Shown here: positions 10,201 through 54,100 of the stretch, piece by piece
How the letters are laid out: each line of letters begins with the position of its first letter
Position numbering within the stretch: the stretch's first letter is position 1
Source of the DNA: Closterium sp. Naga37s-1
Taxonomy: Eukaryota; Streptophyta; Zygnematophyceae; Desmidiales; Closteriaceae
DNA length: 64,000 bases
NCBI GenBank assembly: GCA_947471745.1
Contig: CANJKZ010000078.1
Span: forward strand, 5,584,501-5,648,500
Direction of reading: 5' to 3'
Made by a program: the position numbers and the translations under genes
Notes under the pieces: model-generated
Database searches by the model: none
What the model was told of the DNA's origin: nothing
What the model saw: the letters and a program-made list of their open reading frames with translations, nothing else

Positions 10201-12848
10201 TTATCCGAACGGTACATGTGAAGCTAGACCAGCAGGTAGAGTACGCAAGGCTGCCACCGTAGAAGCGAGCTGCTCAAGGGCGAGATTCCTGATAAGGCAC
10301 GATGACTGGGCTTGAGCAGTAGCTGTTGCAGCTGACCCACCCGTTCTCCCAAATCCGCTGCTGCTTCTTCTGTCCCTCCACGACCCACCAACACCGAGAT
10401 CTCGCCCCCTTAGGCTCATAGAGTTGCTATTGGAACTAATGCCTTGAATTCCAACTCGTCCTGGCGCAAACAGAGGAGATATCGTTGCATGTAACAGTGA
10501 CACTTCCTCTCCAAGTGACGCATCAGCCAGTGATGCCCCTGCTGCTGTCCCAGTCACCCAGCCTGCTGTTGTCCCAGCCACCCAGTCTGCTGCAGCCTTT
10601 GCCCCTGCATGGCAATCTGATGCCATGGATGGGACAGCCATGGGGTCTCGGCACATGGGACAGCACACTTCTGCATGTGATGGCATGGCACTGCCACGAG
10701 CAGCAACCCCATTAGCAGACCCAGCAGCAGCAACAGTGGAAGGAGCAGAAGGTGCAGCAGCAGCAACAGCACGTGTGAAGTTTGCGTGAAGACGAATGCC
10801 AGCAGCAGCATGTGCGCGTTCGGAAGGCGCACAGGAATGATGCGCCAAGTGGCCGATGCATGCGGAGCAGATCACATGGCCCCTGTGACACTGTGATGTG
10901 CGGGGGTGGAGAAAAGAGGACATAGGGAAAATGAGTTGCAAAGAGGAACGGAGAGGCGGCTTGAAAGGGAGTACACGTTGGAGTTGAGGCGAATCGCGCC
11001 AACTGTCGCAGACAGACAGCACCAGACGCTGGAGTTGAGTATTCTGCTCTGACTGTTGCAGATCGTCAGCACCCGACGCTGTGGCACCAGAAATCATACA
11101 GGCTACATTACGGCACATAACACAACACATGAGACATCTAAAAAATATCCAGGCTCCATTACGGTACATGACACATTGTCACAGGAGCTATATTGTAGCA
11201 CATGGCACGTTACCTGGTAGATGGGAGCAGAAAGCTCCATGCAGCAGACAGGGCACTCCAGAAGCTCCTCCACTGCCGCCCACAGCTGATCCGCTGCTGA
11301 CTCACCCACCGCCACGTCAGTACCAAGCCTCCCACAGCTCTGCCTCCTGCCGGACCACGTGTCGTCTAGTTTGCATCCGCTGTCGTCTCTTGTGAGGCAT
11401 GTGTCGTCTTTGAAACACCTGGTGTCATCTTGGTGGCACGCGTCACTTCCCTGGAATGTCTTATCCCCCGGACAACTGTCATCACAATCTGCACGCTCCT
11501 TCTGACTTGAGCAGCAAGGCAAATTGCCCTCACCAGCACTCCCAGAGGCATCAGTAGTGCAGTCACCGGCCTTGCCAACACCCCATCCGCCATTCCGCTT
11601 CCCCCCTCCCACTGCATCCGCCCTTTTCCTATGCCTACCGCCACCCACTGCTGCTGGCTTGGCTTGGCTGATCATCCCCGTTACTATCCCGTCCGTTATA
11701 ATCTTCTCTTGTGTCCTCCCCACCGCCTTGCCACACCGCACCAAGCCAAAGCCTCGGGTGCGTCTCTTCCAACCCTGAAACCCTCTAGCTCGCAGGCCAG
11801 ATTCAGAGGGCCTTGCAGTGAATCTGTGCCTGGGACCCAACGCTCCTGCTTCTTCTGCTGCTTCTTGTGCTGCTTCTTCTGCTGCTTCTTGTGCTGCTTC
11901 TTCTGCTGCTGCTTCTGCTGCTTCTTCTGCTCCTGTCACACGTACGGACGGTTCTGCGGGCTTTTCTTCCTCTGAATCCCTTGCCGTTCCCTCTGGTAGG
12001 GCACGGTTGCCATCTCGAGTGACGTCATCAGCTCGAGCACAGCCACCAGCTTGAGAGCACTGCTCTGCGCTGCTCAAGAGCCACCGTGCTGCATACGAGT
12101 CACCGGATGCCCTCGCATCCGCCGCTCCTTCCCTCCCCTCCTCACCTCCTTCCCTCCCCTCCTCGCCTCCTGCCGTCCCCTCCTCGCCTCTGACCCTCCT
12201 CTCCTCTCCAACCTCCTCACCAACACCTGCCGCTCGTCCCTCCGCCACCACTCCCCCCTCCCGTACCCAACCATCCCCCCCACCGGCTCCGCCAACCCCC
12301 CTATCTATCCCTCCCGCAGCTGCCTCCCTCCAAATTTCCCCAACAGCGCTCTCTTCCCCCGCAGCAGGCATCTCTTTCCCCGTTGAAGCAGAAGATTCTC
12401 GAACGTACGGCTGAGATGCACCGCCACGCGATACGTCGTCAGGGAAACGTGCGTCAACGGGATAAGAGCCTGACGTGGAATGGATTGGTAGCGTGTGACT
12501 GACGCTATCCAAATCGTGGCCCGGTTGACCAGCTTGAGAATCGTTTGCGCCTTCGGGGCCATTGCCATCGTTAACGTTAACGCTAACGTTGACGCCTTTC
12601 TGGAACCCGTCAGTCTCCGCCGCTCCGTCAGAATTCTCCGCCACTCCGTCATTCATCATCGCGGCGGCGTCGTCGTCGCTGTCGCCGTCTTCGTGATCCA
12701 GAGGCGGGAGGAAGAAGCGCACCATGTTTCGGTCGAACCAGCTGTCTACAGGTATCGAGAAGACGACGGTACAGAGACTATGGTAATGAGAGGAACACGG
12801 TACTGAGACCGAGGTAGACTGTGGCACCGAGAGCGGAGGGTGATACAT
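10201..12848 (-). CDS. SINA-type RING E3 ubiquitin ligase-like protein, two exons
   Basis: Exon 1 covers 12848-11214 (the start may instead be the Met at 12725, MVRFFLPPLDHEDGD) and exon 2 covers 10890-10201. The intron 11213-10891 has a CAG|GTAACG donor and a CACAG acceptor and joins in phase 0. The junction rebuilds the SINA signature: ELLECPVC in exon 1, then APIYQ and CHRGHVICSAC in exon 2. This gives zinc ligands C1-C6, then a CPMC pair as C7-C8, then IRNLALEQLA, which follows the RING in SINA proteins. Oddities: about 65 residues, instead of about ten, separate C6 from C7; more than 100 separate C8 from IRNLALE; and the C-terminal SINA/TRAF-like substrate domain is absent. The first 500 residues are acidic, Glu/Ala-rich low complexity. 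A function in ubiquitin transfer is inferred from the RING only. Confidence 0.72.
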
Positions 12849-13367
12849 GCGCCTTCACATGGTTCCTTCAACAATCTTGGTTTCAGGCTGAATTAACCGC
12901 GTTAGTGAGTTCCTCGGCGTCTGATAGCAGCTGGTTTACGAAAGGAAGACAGGATACACTGTGAGATGTGACAGCTGTGACCCGGAAGACGTCAGGTCAT
13001 GTCTGTGGCATGTCATTGCGGCCCTGGAAGGTGACAGTCTGCGCTGCCAACTGGAACGGGATTCGCTACCCTGATTCGGGTGACAGTGGCGAGATACTCA
13101 AACAGGTTTGTGACGACTCGCTGTTGCGGTTGCCGTCAAACAAAGAAATCAGAATATATAGCATCCGAAACAACGCAGCTAAGGACTAGACCAGACCAAG
13201 CTTGCACTCTAGGATTATTTCTGCAATCATGCAAGGCCTACTGCTGAGAACAAAACTGAATGAACGGGAATGAATGAAGCATATGACGTGCAGAATGTGG
13301 AAAACCGTGGTAGGATCAAAATCGAGATGCTCGTCACTCTACTCTCACTCTACTCTCGTTACTACTT
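12849..13367. other. intergenic, no gene seen
   Basis: About 520 bp between the start of the RING gene and the stop of the t-SNARE-family gene, both on the minus strand. It should hold the promoter of the RING gene, but I recognise no element in it. Confidence 0.4.
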
Positions 13368-16300
13368 TCACTCGCTTGACATGCCAGTGCCAGTGCCGCT
13401 GGAATCTGCCCCTTCATATGAGACGTGCAGCTTCAGAAGCAACAGCAGCAGCACGCACACCACCACCGAGGTACACACAACCACAGCCACCACTTGAAGT
13501 GCTGTCAAGCCCACATCACCAGAGCCAACAACCAATGACCCACCAGAGTTACCATTGCTGCTGCAAGTGGCCCCACCAGCACCACCACCAGTGCCACTGC
13601 CAGTAACAGCGGAGCTAAAGCTTGCGCTGCTGCTGCCGCCCAGTAACGGGCGGCGTCGTTTGACTGATAGCTGCCAGCCGACCACGCGACGGTGGGCTTC
13701 CTCGTCCTCTTCCTCGGTCATGGGAGGAGGGGCAGGCGAGGAGGCTACGGGCCAGAAAGAGTGGAAGCGACGGAAGCGACTGGTGCTGTTACTGCTGTTG
13801 CTGTTGCTGGCGGTGGTGGTATTGCAGGCATTGAAATGAGCAAGGCCCTGAGGTAAGGGAACAGTGGCGACGGAGGGGACGGACAGCGTGGATAGGCAGA
13901 GAGGAGAGAAGACCAGAGCTGAAGAGTGAGCGCCAGAGACCAACAAGCCGGAACAAAATGAAGGAAGATGGTGCACAGAACAGAAAATTGTGCACAGGAG
14001 ATTCAATGAGAGACAGTGTGGTCAGGATATGCCTCCAAGACACCTCACAATCATCCACACTCACCAGCTCAAGGTCCGCCACAGTCAGACATGACAAGCT
14101 CCCTAGCTTCAGCTCCGGACCTGCTGCCACCACTCCCCCCCTTCCCCCTCCTCCTCCTACTCTCCTTTCCCCTGCTCCTGCCACTCCCCCGCCATCACTG
14201 TCACTCTCAGCACACTTGCCCCTGCAGGCCCCCACCCCAGCACTGCCGCAGTGGTGCCTCCCACAGGCCTGGCAGCACAAGTGCTTTTCCCCTCGCCCCT
14301 GCTCCTGGCTCTGCTCTCTGCCCCGCTCCACCCCCTGCTGGAACTGCTGCAGGAGAAATGCCACCCACTGAACGGCCCCGCGAGGGGGAGGGCGGGGTAA
14401 AGCGGCGGGGGGAGGCAATAGGGGGTGGTGCGCGGTAGGGGAGAGAAGCTGCTGACGCGGAGTGTGTTGCTGTGGCGGCGCGTCACATGCGAGGGGGTTG
14501 GATATACGGTCTGATAGTGGGGTAAATCTCAAGACTGGTGGTTGCATTGGTAGCGAATGGGTCAAAGTTGGGTAATCCGCTGGTGCCGCTGCTCCTGCTG
14601 CTGATGCGGCTCCTGCTGCTGCCGCCCCCAAGGCAGCGGCGGGAAGGGATGAGAACGAGGAGCCTCCTTTCCGCCGGCCCACACCCGTTCCAGTTGTGGC
14701 ATCCCTAGCCACACACACTCTCACTGCCGCCACAGCCTGGTGGTCTGCCCTCAACTGTAACGAAGCCCTCTCTCTCTCTGCTGCCGCTCCCACGTCGTCC
14801 CGCTCCCCCTCACTCTCGGACAAGTAGTCAACACACCTTTTCCCCACACAAGCTACGCCCCCTTCCTCCTCCTCTTCCTCATCTTGTCCCTCCCCACCCA
14901 CTCTACTGCCTTGCATCCATCTGCCTGCGACTGAGGCAGCGGATGGTGGGGTGTTAGTACCCGCATTCAACCACTGCAGTAAATGGGACGGCACAGCAAA
15001 GGCAGCAGCAGAAGCAGCAGCAGCAGCAGAAGCTGCACCAAACCCCCCTCCAGCAGTCACTGGTGGCCTTGACCCACCCCGATTCTCACTTCCACCCGCT
15101 CTGGTTCCGCTAACAGGATGCGCGCTCGCTGCTGCTTCCCGCCATGTACAATTCTGCTCCTGCTCTTGCGCCTGTTCCTGCTGCTGTTGCCAACGCGACC
15201 TCCCTTCCCTGCTTATGGTGTTTTCATCAGAGGCCCACGCTGACCCACTGTGCCCCGTTTTACTCCCACCCTGGTCTGGAGCTGCTGTCGGTAGCAGTCC
15301 CCCCATAGACTCACGCCCCCTACAATCACCCGCCCCTCGCCAGCTGCTAGGTACGGGCACATCCGGTTTCCTTACAGTGAGCGGGCGCAGATGCAGCTCT
15401 TGCGGGGAAATGACGGAGGGCGGAGGGGCAGACGGGGCGGAGAGGAAACTGACCAGGTGATCTGACGTAATCTGATCCTTCGTGTTACTGCTACTGGTGC
15501 TGCTTTGACCACTTTTACCGACATAGCTGCTGCTGCTGTTGCTGCTGTTGTAACGGGTGCTAGTACCAACGGCCCGTGAGACAGAACCAAAAAAATTGGA
15601 TGACAGAGAGGATAGCAGCAGCGACGGTTGCGATGATTCCGCAACAGGAGCGCTGTTTCCGGGACAATACGCTTGACCTGTAGGCCGAGTGACCTTTCCC
15701 GGCGAGGACGATCGGCGGACGGCGGTATCCACCTGCGCGAGCTGCGCGCGGATGGCGGAGATGAACTGCTGTCTCCGCGCTTGCGCCTCCTGCGGTCGCC
15801 CCCCACCCGCACGCTCTGGGGGGCGGAGAGACACGGCGGAGGAAGTCGCATCGCGGAGCACAGCGCGCTCAAACTCCTGAAGCTGCTCGGGGGGTGAGGA
15901 GGGAAGGGGGAGGAACGGAACGAGTTTAAGAAGGAGGAACGGGGATTACCGGGCACATACTAACACACAAGAAAGCGGGAGGATGGAGGTTGATCGATTT
16001 TTTATCAACCATTCCTTAATACATCGCACGGGTTCCAAATGAGCACGTGCCTGCATGGCCAATCCTTACCTGCCATTTCAAGGTATCGCATGCAGACAAG
16101 AGCACGAGCCTCACGCCCTCCTCGTCCACCCTCGCTGACCCGCCGCCTCCTGACTCGGTGGTATCAGCCGTCGCGAGCTGCTGCCATTGGTGGAAACTGG
16201 ATCGCAGCCTGCTTACGCATCGCGTCAAGAAGAGGAGATGAGAAATGTTTCTGCCTAAGAATTGTGTATGAGTGAACGACGAAAAAATGCTGAAATGAAG

Positions 16301-16506
16301 GCCGACAAACTGTTTTCGAAAGACAGAAACCAGACCAGAGAATTGTACACCACGAACGAAGCGACGGAGACTATATGCCTACGCGTATGAGAAAATGCAA
16401 GCGAGGCGTGCAACAAGGCTCGATCAGCGTACCTGTCTGCTGAGTCTTGCACCTCCTCCGCTGCTGGAAAGAGAGGGTCGGCCTGCCAGCTGCTTAGCAT
16501 TGCCAT
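13368..16506 (-). CDS. syntaxin-6 N-terminal domain / t-SNARE-family membrane protein, four exons
   Basis: Exons 16506-16433, 16208-16070, 15882-14065 and 13847-13368 join in consistent phase with canonical splice sites to give 836 residues. Residues 1-25 (SWQADPLFPAAEEVQDSADR), then LRSSFHQW and LKWQ|LQEFERAV, then ARRQQFISAIRAQLAQVDTAV, form the three-helix syntaxin-6 N-terminal domain seen in plant t-SNARE-family proteins. The end has a single hydrophobic anchor (LQVVAVVVCTSVVVCVLLLLLLK) and a short tail, so the protein should be tail-anchored in the Golgi/endosome system. Between these lie some 600 residues rich in Ser, Ala and Gly in which I cannot find a canonical SNARE coiled coil. Exon 3 ends at a strong GTGAGT donor. 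It starts 1.2 kb from, and divergent to, CMC2. Confidence 0.78.
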
Positions 16507-17710
16507 AACGACGAGTCTCTGCTAATGCTACAAAAAATACAAACCCTAAGATGGCTAGACAGTGCTATCTATACGACGATGGCCATGAAAAGTGTTGGCG
16601 TGAAAGGAGTCGCTATCGCTTCTAGACTATACCAGCAACTATTCCGCTGTGCCAATAAGTCAGGGTAGATCAGGGGAAGCCAGCTCTACTAAGGAGGATC
16701 CCAGCGTCAAGGAACCTAAGAAAGGTCTAGAACACGTCTAGGAACTGACAACCTCCCAAAACTGGTCAGAATCAAAGGCTGTTGCGTGCACGTTGGAAGT
16801 CATGACCTCAGCCCTAGTTTCGAGGTAGGACGACCATCCATGGTTGTTTCAAGTTGGAGTTCCTGAGGCAATCTACAGTGCCAGCAGTACAGTCCACTGG
16901 AGAGGCTTCAGTAATGGCCGCACAAAGTGGAGCAGTATCTTTGAACAAGTGCCTGAGGCTGTTGCGATAAAATGCAATTCTGCGAGAATGGTTTCGCGAG
17001 GCGAAAAAGGTGACGACCTTCCTTGAATTTCGCGAAAGATTTTCGCAAAGACTGGATGATCCCAATGAAGCAATCCTAGTGGCAGTTGCCCCAGCCGCAC
17101 TTGTGTGAGCAGAAAACCGCGTCTGTGATAGACGTGTTTCTGCCGTTGATCTGCATTCGCCAATCGCACACACGCTCTGGAGAATAATTTTCAGATAAGA
17201 TAATGAACCGCAAACTGTATAGGTATCGCTGTATTCCAAACGTATAGCAAGTTTATGTTTCAGAATGTGTGTGATTGAGGGATTTTTTTGACATGGTTTT
17301 CTCGTTGGTTCGCCTGAAGCTTCTTGCTGCTCAGGGCCAGAGATGCTTGTGATAAGCTAGTATCTCTGAATATGCGGTTCTTCAGACGCATACGATCTTG
17401 TACGGCCTATTAGCCAGGTGTTTGAGTATATCAGCTGTCTACATGCGACCTGCATCGTAGCTGCGGTGATTATCTATTGTGCAGTCCGCGTCCGCGTCGT
17501 AGGTCCATTGCTCCCGTGCTCGCTTCCAAGGCTCCATAGCAGAATCTTATTCCCCTTTCTGTAACATACAAATCGGTAGCCTGCAGCGTCTCGCTTCTAT
17601 ATTGGTCGCCGTGTCGTACGCTCTCCACTGACTGACCATTTAAAAGCTGTTCCGAGGTTCAAATTCAGTACGGTAGTTCTTTCACTGCGCGGTTCAGGCA
17701 TCCTGGCTAC
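16507..17710. other. divergent intergenic region
   Basis: 1.2 kb between the starts of the t-SNARE-family gene (minus) and CMC2 (plus), so it should contain both promoters. A 141-codon minus-strand frame (17239-16814) has no similarity I recognise and no splice context; I do not call it. No repeat or RNA gene is evident. Confidence 0.4.
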
Positions 17711-18525
17711 ATGCACCCTTTATTGACCGTTGAGAAGCACCCGAAATGTGCAGAGGTGAGAGAATGTCTGTCTTAAACATGAATAGCATCGTACGGCTGG
17801 AAACTTCAGTTATGGGGTGAATTATTTTGCCACGGATTGATCGTAAAGTATCCCATGACTGGCCTAGTGATTGATTCATGTGCTTACTACATCTAATCGG
17901 CATGCTCAGAGCATACAGTTTTGCCTGGTCGCCTGGTCATGAAGTTACATCAAATTCGCCTGTTCCACTGTTCCCTTGTGCAGCTGATCGAGAAGCTGAA
18001 GCGATGCCACGAGGAGCACCCCATTGCCAAGTTCTGGAACGTGTGCAGCGGCATTAAGGTGGAGCTGGACGCGTGCTTCAGACAAGAGGTAATGCACTCG
18101 TTAGCACCTTATTAATTTACAACTCAGCACCTTTGTCGAATGGAAGAAGTCACGCAGGCTGCAGAATAAAGGTTACGTGTCTATGTTGTGCATACCATGG
18201 CTGTCTTCCTGTCTCCCTCTCTTGTGCATCTGAGCGCGACTTCCCTGTCTCCAGCTGTCTCTCATGTAGGGAATGCAAGTGGAGCGCAGAACATCGATTC
18301 TCAAGGCCAACAAGGGATTTATTATTGAGTAGATTCAAACGTCACTTTACCTGTCTCCTGCTGTCCCTCGTGTGTTGAGTGCAGAAAGTGGAGCGCAGAA
18401 CGGTGAATCTCAAGGCCAGCAAGGAGTTTAGGGAAAGGCTGAGGGAGCAGAAGGCAGCAGATGAGGCGGCAGGAGTGCCCAGATGGACAGAAACGTTGAG
18501 GCAGCAGGAGGGATCTCAGTCATGA
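17711..18525 (+). CDS. CMC2: CMC2-like COX assembly mitochondrial protein, twin CX9C
   Basis: Three exons, 17711-17755, 17984-18088 and 18385-18525, all join in phase 0 with GTGAG/GTAAT donors and CAG acceptors, giving 96 residues. The protein starts MHPLLTVEKHPKCAE, as CMC2 proteins do. The two CX9C motifs are exact: C-AELIEKLKR-C and C-SGIKVELDA-C, the first spanning the exon 1-2 junction, followed by FRQEKVERR. Family knowledge: twin CX9C proteins are oxidised by Mia40 in the mitochondrial intermembrane space, and CMC2 supports cytochrome c oxidase biogenesis. It needs no presequence, and none is seen. Intron 2 contains a degenerate second copy of the exon 3 start (18274-18330). The gene is convergent with INTS1, 0.4 kb away. 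Confidence 0.92.
18255..18332 (+). pseudogene. degenerate duplicate of CMC2 exon 3 start, inside intron 2
   Basis: TGGAGCGCAGAAC, TCTCAAGGCCA and AAGG are shared with exon 3 at 18389-18435, together with the preceding pyrimidine-rich CTGTCTCC/CTGTC tract. The copy has lost three bases at the acceptor (GCAAG instead of GCAGAAAG), which would shift the frame, and it soon meets a stop. Confidence 0.75.
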
Positions 18526-18946
18526 GCAGCAGCAGCATTTCTGCAGGGTGGACACCTCCCTGCTGTTGAATATGCTCTCACCTCACCACCCACTGTATCC
18601 TTCATGTCCAATCCACAGGCATCGTACCGTATATTGAATTAGGGCGATGTATCTACTATTGCAGTCCTTGGAGAATTTGTACATTCCCCTTTCATAGCAC
18701 GTTATCGTAGAATCAAATTAAATGTTCAGGGGGTTTAAGACAGCTTACATGCTTCTACCATGATGATCATCTGGCTATGCCAGAACGAAATTCCACAGCT
18801 TCTCCCACGGATTCTAAAATCTCAAGAGTGCTGTAATGTACTTCCAAATCTTTACAACTCCATGCGGCCGCTATGAAGCATCGTGTGGTGTAGAGCACTG
18901 CAGCACCCACATACACCTGTAGTTGCATCTCAGCTCCTCAGTAGTA
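18526..18946. other. convergent intergenic region
   Basis: About 420 bp between the stop codons of CMC2 and INTS1, presumably both 3' untranslated regions. Nothing else recognised. Confidence 0.4.
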
Positions 18947-50196
<31,250 letters not shown>

Positions 50197-51046
50197 GTTG
50201 CAATCGAAACTGCTGAAACCGCGTCCAGATCAGTGCATTGGCAAAACGAAATCGGTACGGTGGAATACGGTACGACTATTCTTACTGGCGTCGACGCGTA
50301 ACGAGACTACCGGTTTCGCGCACGCACTAGGCATTGCCAGAGTCTGGTGGATGCAAGACAGACGTATGAGGAAAGAGATACGGAGAAATTCTGTCAGTGG
50401 TGAGTCTAGCAAATGTAAATGTCTTGGCTTGGCCCCGCCTAGCCTGACACCCAACCACTGACCTGACAAAAAGTGCTTCGGCAGGTTGATCCCTCGAGAT
50501 TGGGTTGGTGAGGTGACATTGCAGGGGAGGTAAATTTGATATACGTACAGTAATTTTTTTCTCCAATATATGTTTGAGATCTATAAATGTTTGATCACGT
50601 TACAAATACTTCAAATTTACAAGTCCCCAAATCTGCTAAAGACCAGAAGAACAAAATGAGACGCGGTATAAATTGTGCCGTGCACTATACCGTACTAGAT
50701 ATCCGGTTGACTGCTTCTACTCAAACTGGCCCAAACCACATGGCCGAGTCCCAAAAATGAGCAATGCTCTTGGAGTGAGCCCGTATGTTCTATCCATCCA
50801 TGCGTAACCAACCAACCTGCACCCATGAAGCAGCTGAGGTAGCTACTAGCATATCATACAGCCAAGCCAGTGCTGTGCTATGGTGGAAGGCTGAGAGCAC
50901 ATCAGAGCATGCTGTGGTGGCACATAATGGCATGTGGTGGTGGGGCACTCCCAGGCACACACTGGTGGCGCCACATCACGGCATGCTGTTCAGGTCGAAG
51001 TCCCACTCGGAACGCTTCCCTTGTCTTCTGCTGTGGTGGCGCCACT
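50197..51046. other. INTS1 5' flank and 3' flank of the next gene
   Basis: 50197-50780 is AT-richer, non-repetitive and should contain the INTS1 promoter; no motif is certain. 50900-51046 contains the duplicated tail of the neighbouring gene. Confidence 0.4.
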
Positions 51047-51106
51047 TCATGGCATGCTATTCAGGTCAAAGTCCCATTCAGAGCGCTTCTCTTGCCTTCT
51101 GCTGGA
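50965..51106. repeat. 71-bp tandem duplication over the stop codon of the 51-kb gene
   Basis: GGCATGCT(G/A)TTCAGGTC begins at 50980 and again at 51051. On the minus strand both copies read SEWDFDLNSMP followed by a stop; the 51106-51047 copy is in frame, the other lies just 3' of the stop. Confidence 0.88.
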
Positions 51107-54100
51107 CCTCATTCCTGACCAACCACCGCTCTGCTGCCTCTCTCCTTGTGAAACGGTCAAAGGCATACCTCCTTTTCCTCCCATCCCCCCCATCCCACCC
51201 ACACCTCCCATACCCCAGCCCGCCACGCCCCTCCCGTTGCCCGACAACCCCCCCTGACCTGCCTGCTGCTGCCCTCGTGTCTCTCCCAGCAACCCTTCTC
51301 GCCTTGCCCCCCCAGCCCCCCCTGCTCCCCCTGTTCCCCCCTGCCTGCGGTGGAAGCTATAGTCCCCATAGCTGCTCCCGTAGATCCTGTCAGACCCCCA
51401 CATGAACGCCTGCCACGCATCAAACCCCAGCGCATCCAACCCTAACGAATCTAACCCAAACGAATCTAGACTCAGCCCCAAACCAGTCCCCCCAGGAACA
51501 CTCTTCTTGCTCTCCTGAGCTACCCCTACTCTCTCTCCTCCAACCGCACTGCTGCGCGCATCCCACTGCCCTGGCTCCACACGATCACTCGCACTCACAG
51601 GCATCGCCCTGCTCTCGCCTCCCGCGCCTGCTGCTCTCCCCACAACAGGCCCCACCCGGTCGGCCCTGTCCGCCCGCCCCACCCTATCCGCCCGGTTTGC
51701 GCGCTCCTCCCTGCTCCCAGCCACAGCCACAGCAACGCGTCTGAGCGGCCACTCGTAGAAATTCTCAAGGAAGACCGCGTTGAGGTCCAGATCGTCCTCT
51801 CCGCTCACGCCCTCCTCCCATCTTGATGCATTTGCACTGAGATCTGCCACTCCGGTTGCTGCTGCTGCAGCTGCTGCTGCTGCTTCTGCTGGTGCTGTAG
51901 GTGTTGCTGTTGCAAGTGGGTCGAAGAATTTAGCTTCCCCGGCGGTACTGCCAGCAGCAGATGCGGGGGTAACAGCAGGCGGCGCTGCAGTAGCAGCGGC
52001 AGTAGAACGAGCAGATTCAGTAGCCACGTGGCGTTTGAGGTCCAATCGGACGGCTTCCAGCCTTCTGGCCGCGTCAGCATGAGCAGCAGAATCGGGCAGC
52101 GCAGATGAGAAATATTCGTCTGGCACAGGGGAAGCAGAGGTTACGTCGTGAAACCCGCCCACGCTACGAGCAGCGGAAGCAGCAGGGGCACCATTCACAT
52201 AAGTAGGGCCTAAGGGCGGCGCACTAGCGACAAACGCCTCGTTCCATGCTTTCATCTCTGAGCTTGCACCTGCGACTGCACCTGAAGCTGCCGCTACACC
52301 TTCCTCCGCCTTCAGCATTCCAACTCTATCAAACCTTGTGACGCTAGTACGCGCGCTACCACTGATAGGTCTATTAGCCCTTGGCACACCACTCACGGCG
52401 CTATCCCCGACAGGGACTGCTTTGGTAAAGGCGGGTGTTCTGCAAGCAGGGCAGGTGCCGTTGCAACACTCGTACACGCGCATGCCCCTGCTGCCGATAC
52501 TGCTGCCGATGCTGCTGCGGATGCTGTGCACACCACTCCTAGAATTATGTACATTGGAATGTTCGGCGGCAGCAGCCGCAGCGGCAGCAGCAGCAGCAGC
52601 AGTTGCACCGTTTACAGAATGGAAAGCATCCGCGCCATAAGCAGCTGCGGCCGCTTCGCTATGGTTGTACGCACTGACGTCAGCAGCTGCTCGTGGCCGA
52701 TGGTTGGTATCACCCACGATTCGTCCAACTGTCTCGGTAGCAGCCGAATCGATGCTAGGGTTCAAATTTATCTCTGCGTCTGCTCCGTTATGGCTGATTC
52801 CATTGGCTACTCCGCTCAGGCTACTCTCGCTGTCCCCATCCGACGCATATCCGTTCGACGCATATCCAATTCCCAGCTCGTCGTCGCTCACCCCCTCCCA
52901 CCGCTCAAATCGCCCGTTCCGCCTACCGAATTCCTCCCCTGCAGTGTACCGGTCTCCCTCGTGCCATGATGCGTTATCTCTGTACACGCTATAATCTGCT
53001 TTGACGGAAGCGACTCTACCAGGGACGGGCGGTACGCCAGAAAAGGGGGGCTGGCGGCGGCCCTGGGGTGGCGGAGAAGGGGGAGGGGGAGGAGGGGCGG
53101 AGGCGAATGGGGGAGCGCGCGGGTGCGCGGGGAAGGGCGCGGAGTGCGGTTGGCGCGGAGCGTTGGTGGCGGAGATGAGGGTCATGGCGCCGAGGGCGGG
53201 GAGGAGAGAGAGGAGCGCGATGGAGCCCAGACGCCATGTGAACTGGTGAGGGATGGCCGGGGAGAGAAGAGAAAAGGGACGGACGAAGATGTGAGGCCTT
53301 GGACACAGCCCGAGAAGAGACGGCGGGAAACTGAAGAAGAAATGCGCGATGAGGGAGAGAGGGACAGAGCGACAGAAGAAAACATGGGGTTTGGGGGGGT
53401 GGTAAAGGGGGAGGAAAGTATGCATTCGCTGATACCCGCCGATGTCACGAACGACAACAGGAACAAGGGCGGCATGAGCGCTTCGTGGGAGCGGAAGGAG
53501 GGAGGGCAGAAATCCTGAGAGCCTCGAAAACAGAAATCTCACCTCGAAGACGCCTCGCAGCAGCCACACTCCTGAGAGCAGCAGAGCGCCGTCCACGACG
53601 GCCTTAATCTGACGACGAACATAGGAAATGAGAGGGGAGGGGGAGAAGACGAGGTTCGGTGTTTAAACTGCCTTGACCACTCAGCACCGCAATATGACAC
53701 ACGAAGCACCGCGGAAAGACGTACGAAGCACCCGAAATTACTCACCAGTGTCGTTTGGGAAGTCGACGGTAGCGCGGCAACGATGGTGGCGCTGAGCGAC
53801 GCTGCCGCTCGGCGGAAGAAGCGGACTACGCGAAAGATCGCGAGCAGCACGAGATCCGCGAAACCTCCCTCGGAACCGGGCGAAATGTTACCAGCATAAT
53901 ATTTCGCAGACAACGGCTCGAAGAACGACCAAGCGCCGACGCCGCCGCCGCCAGCGCCGCTTCCGCTCTTCAAAGCAATCCATTCCCACACGCGGCCCGC
54001 GGCACGCTTCCACTCCTCGCCGCCCTCGTTAGGCCCCTCGAAAACCACCTCCGGCTCAAATGCACGCTCGGCCTCGGAGTATCGCCGCTGCTGCTGTTGC

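Noticed and set aside
16814-17239. 141-codon minus-strand frame between two genes
   Set aside because: No recognisable similarity, no splice sites in context, and it lies in the expected promoter region.
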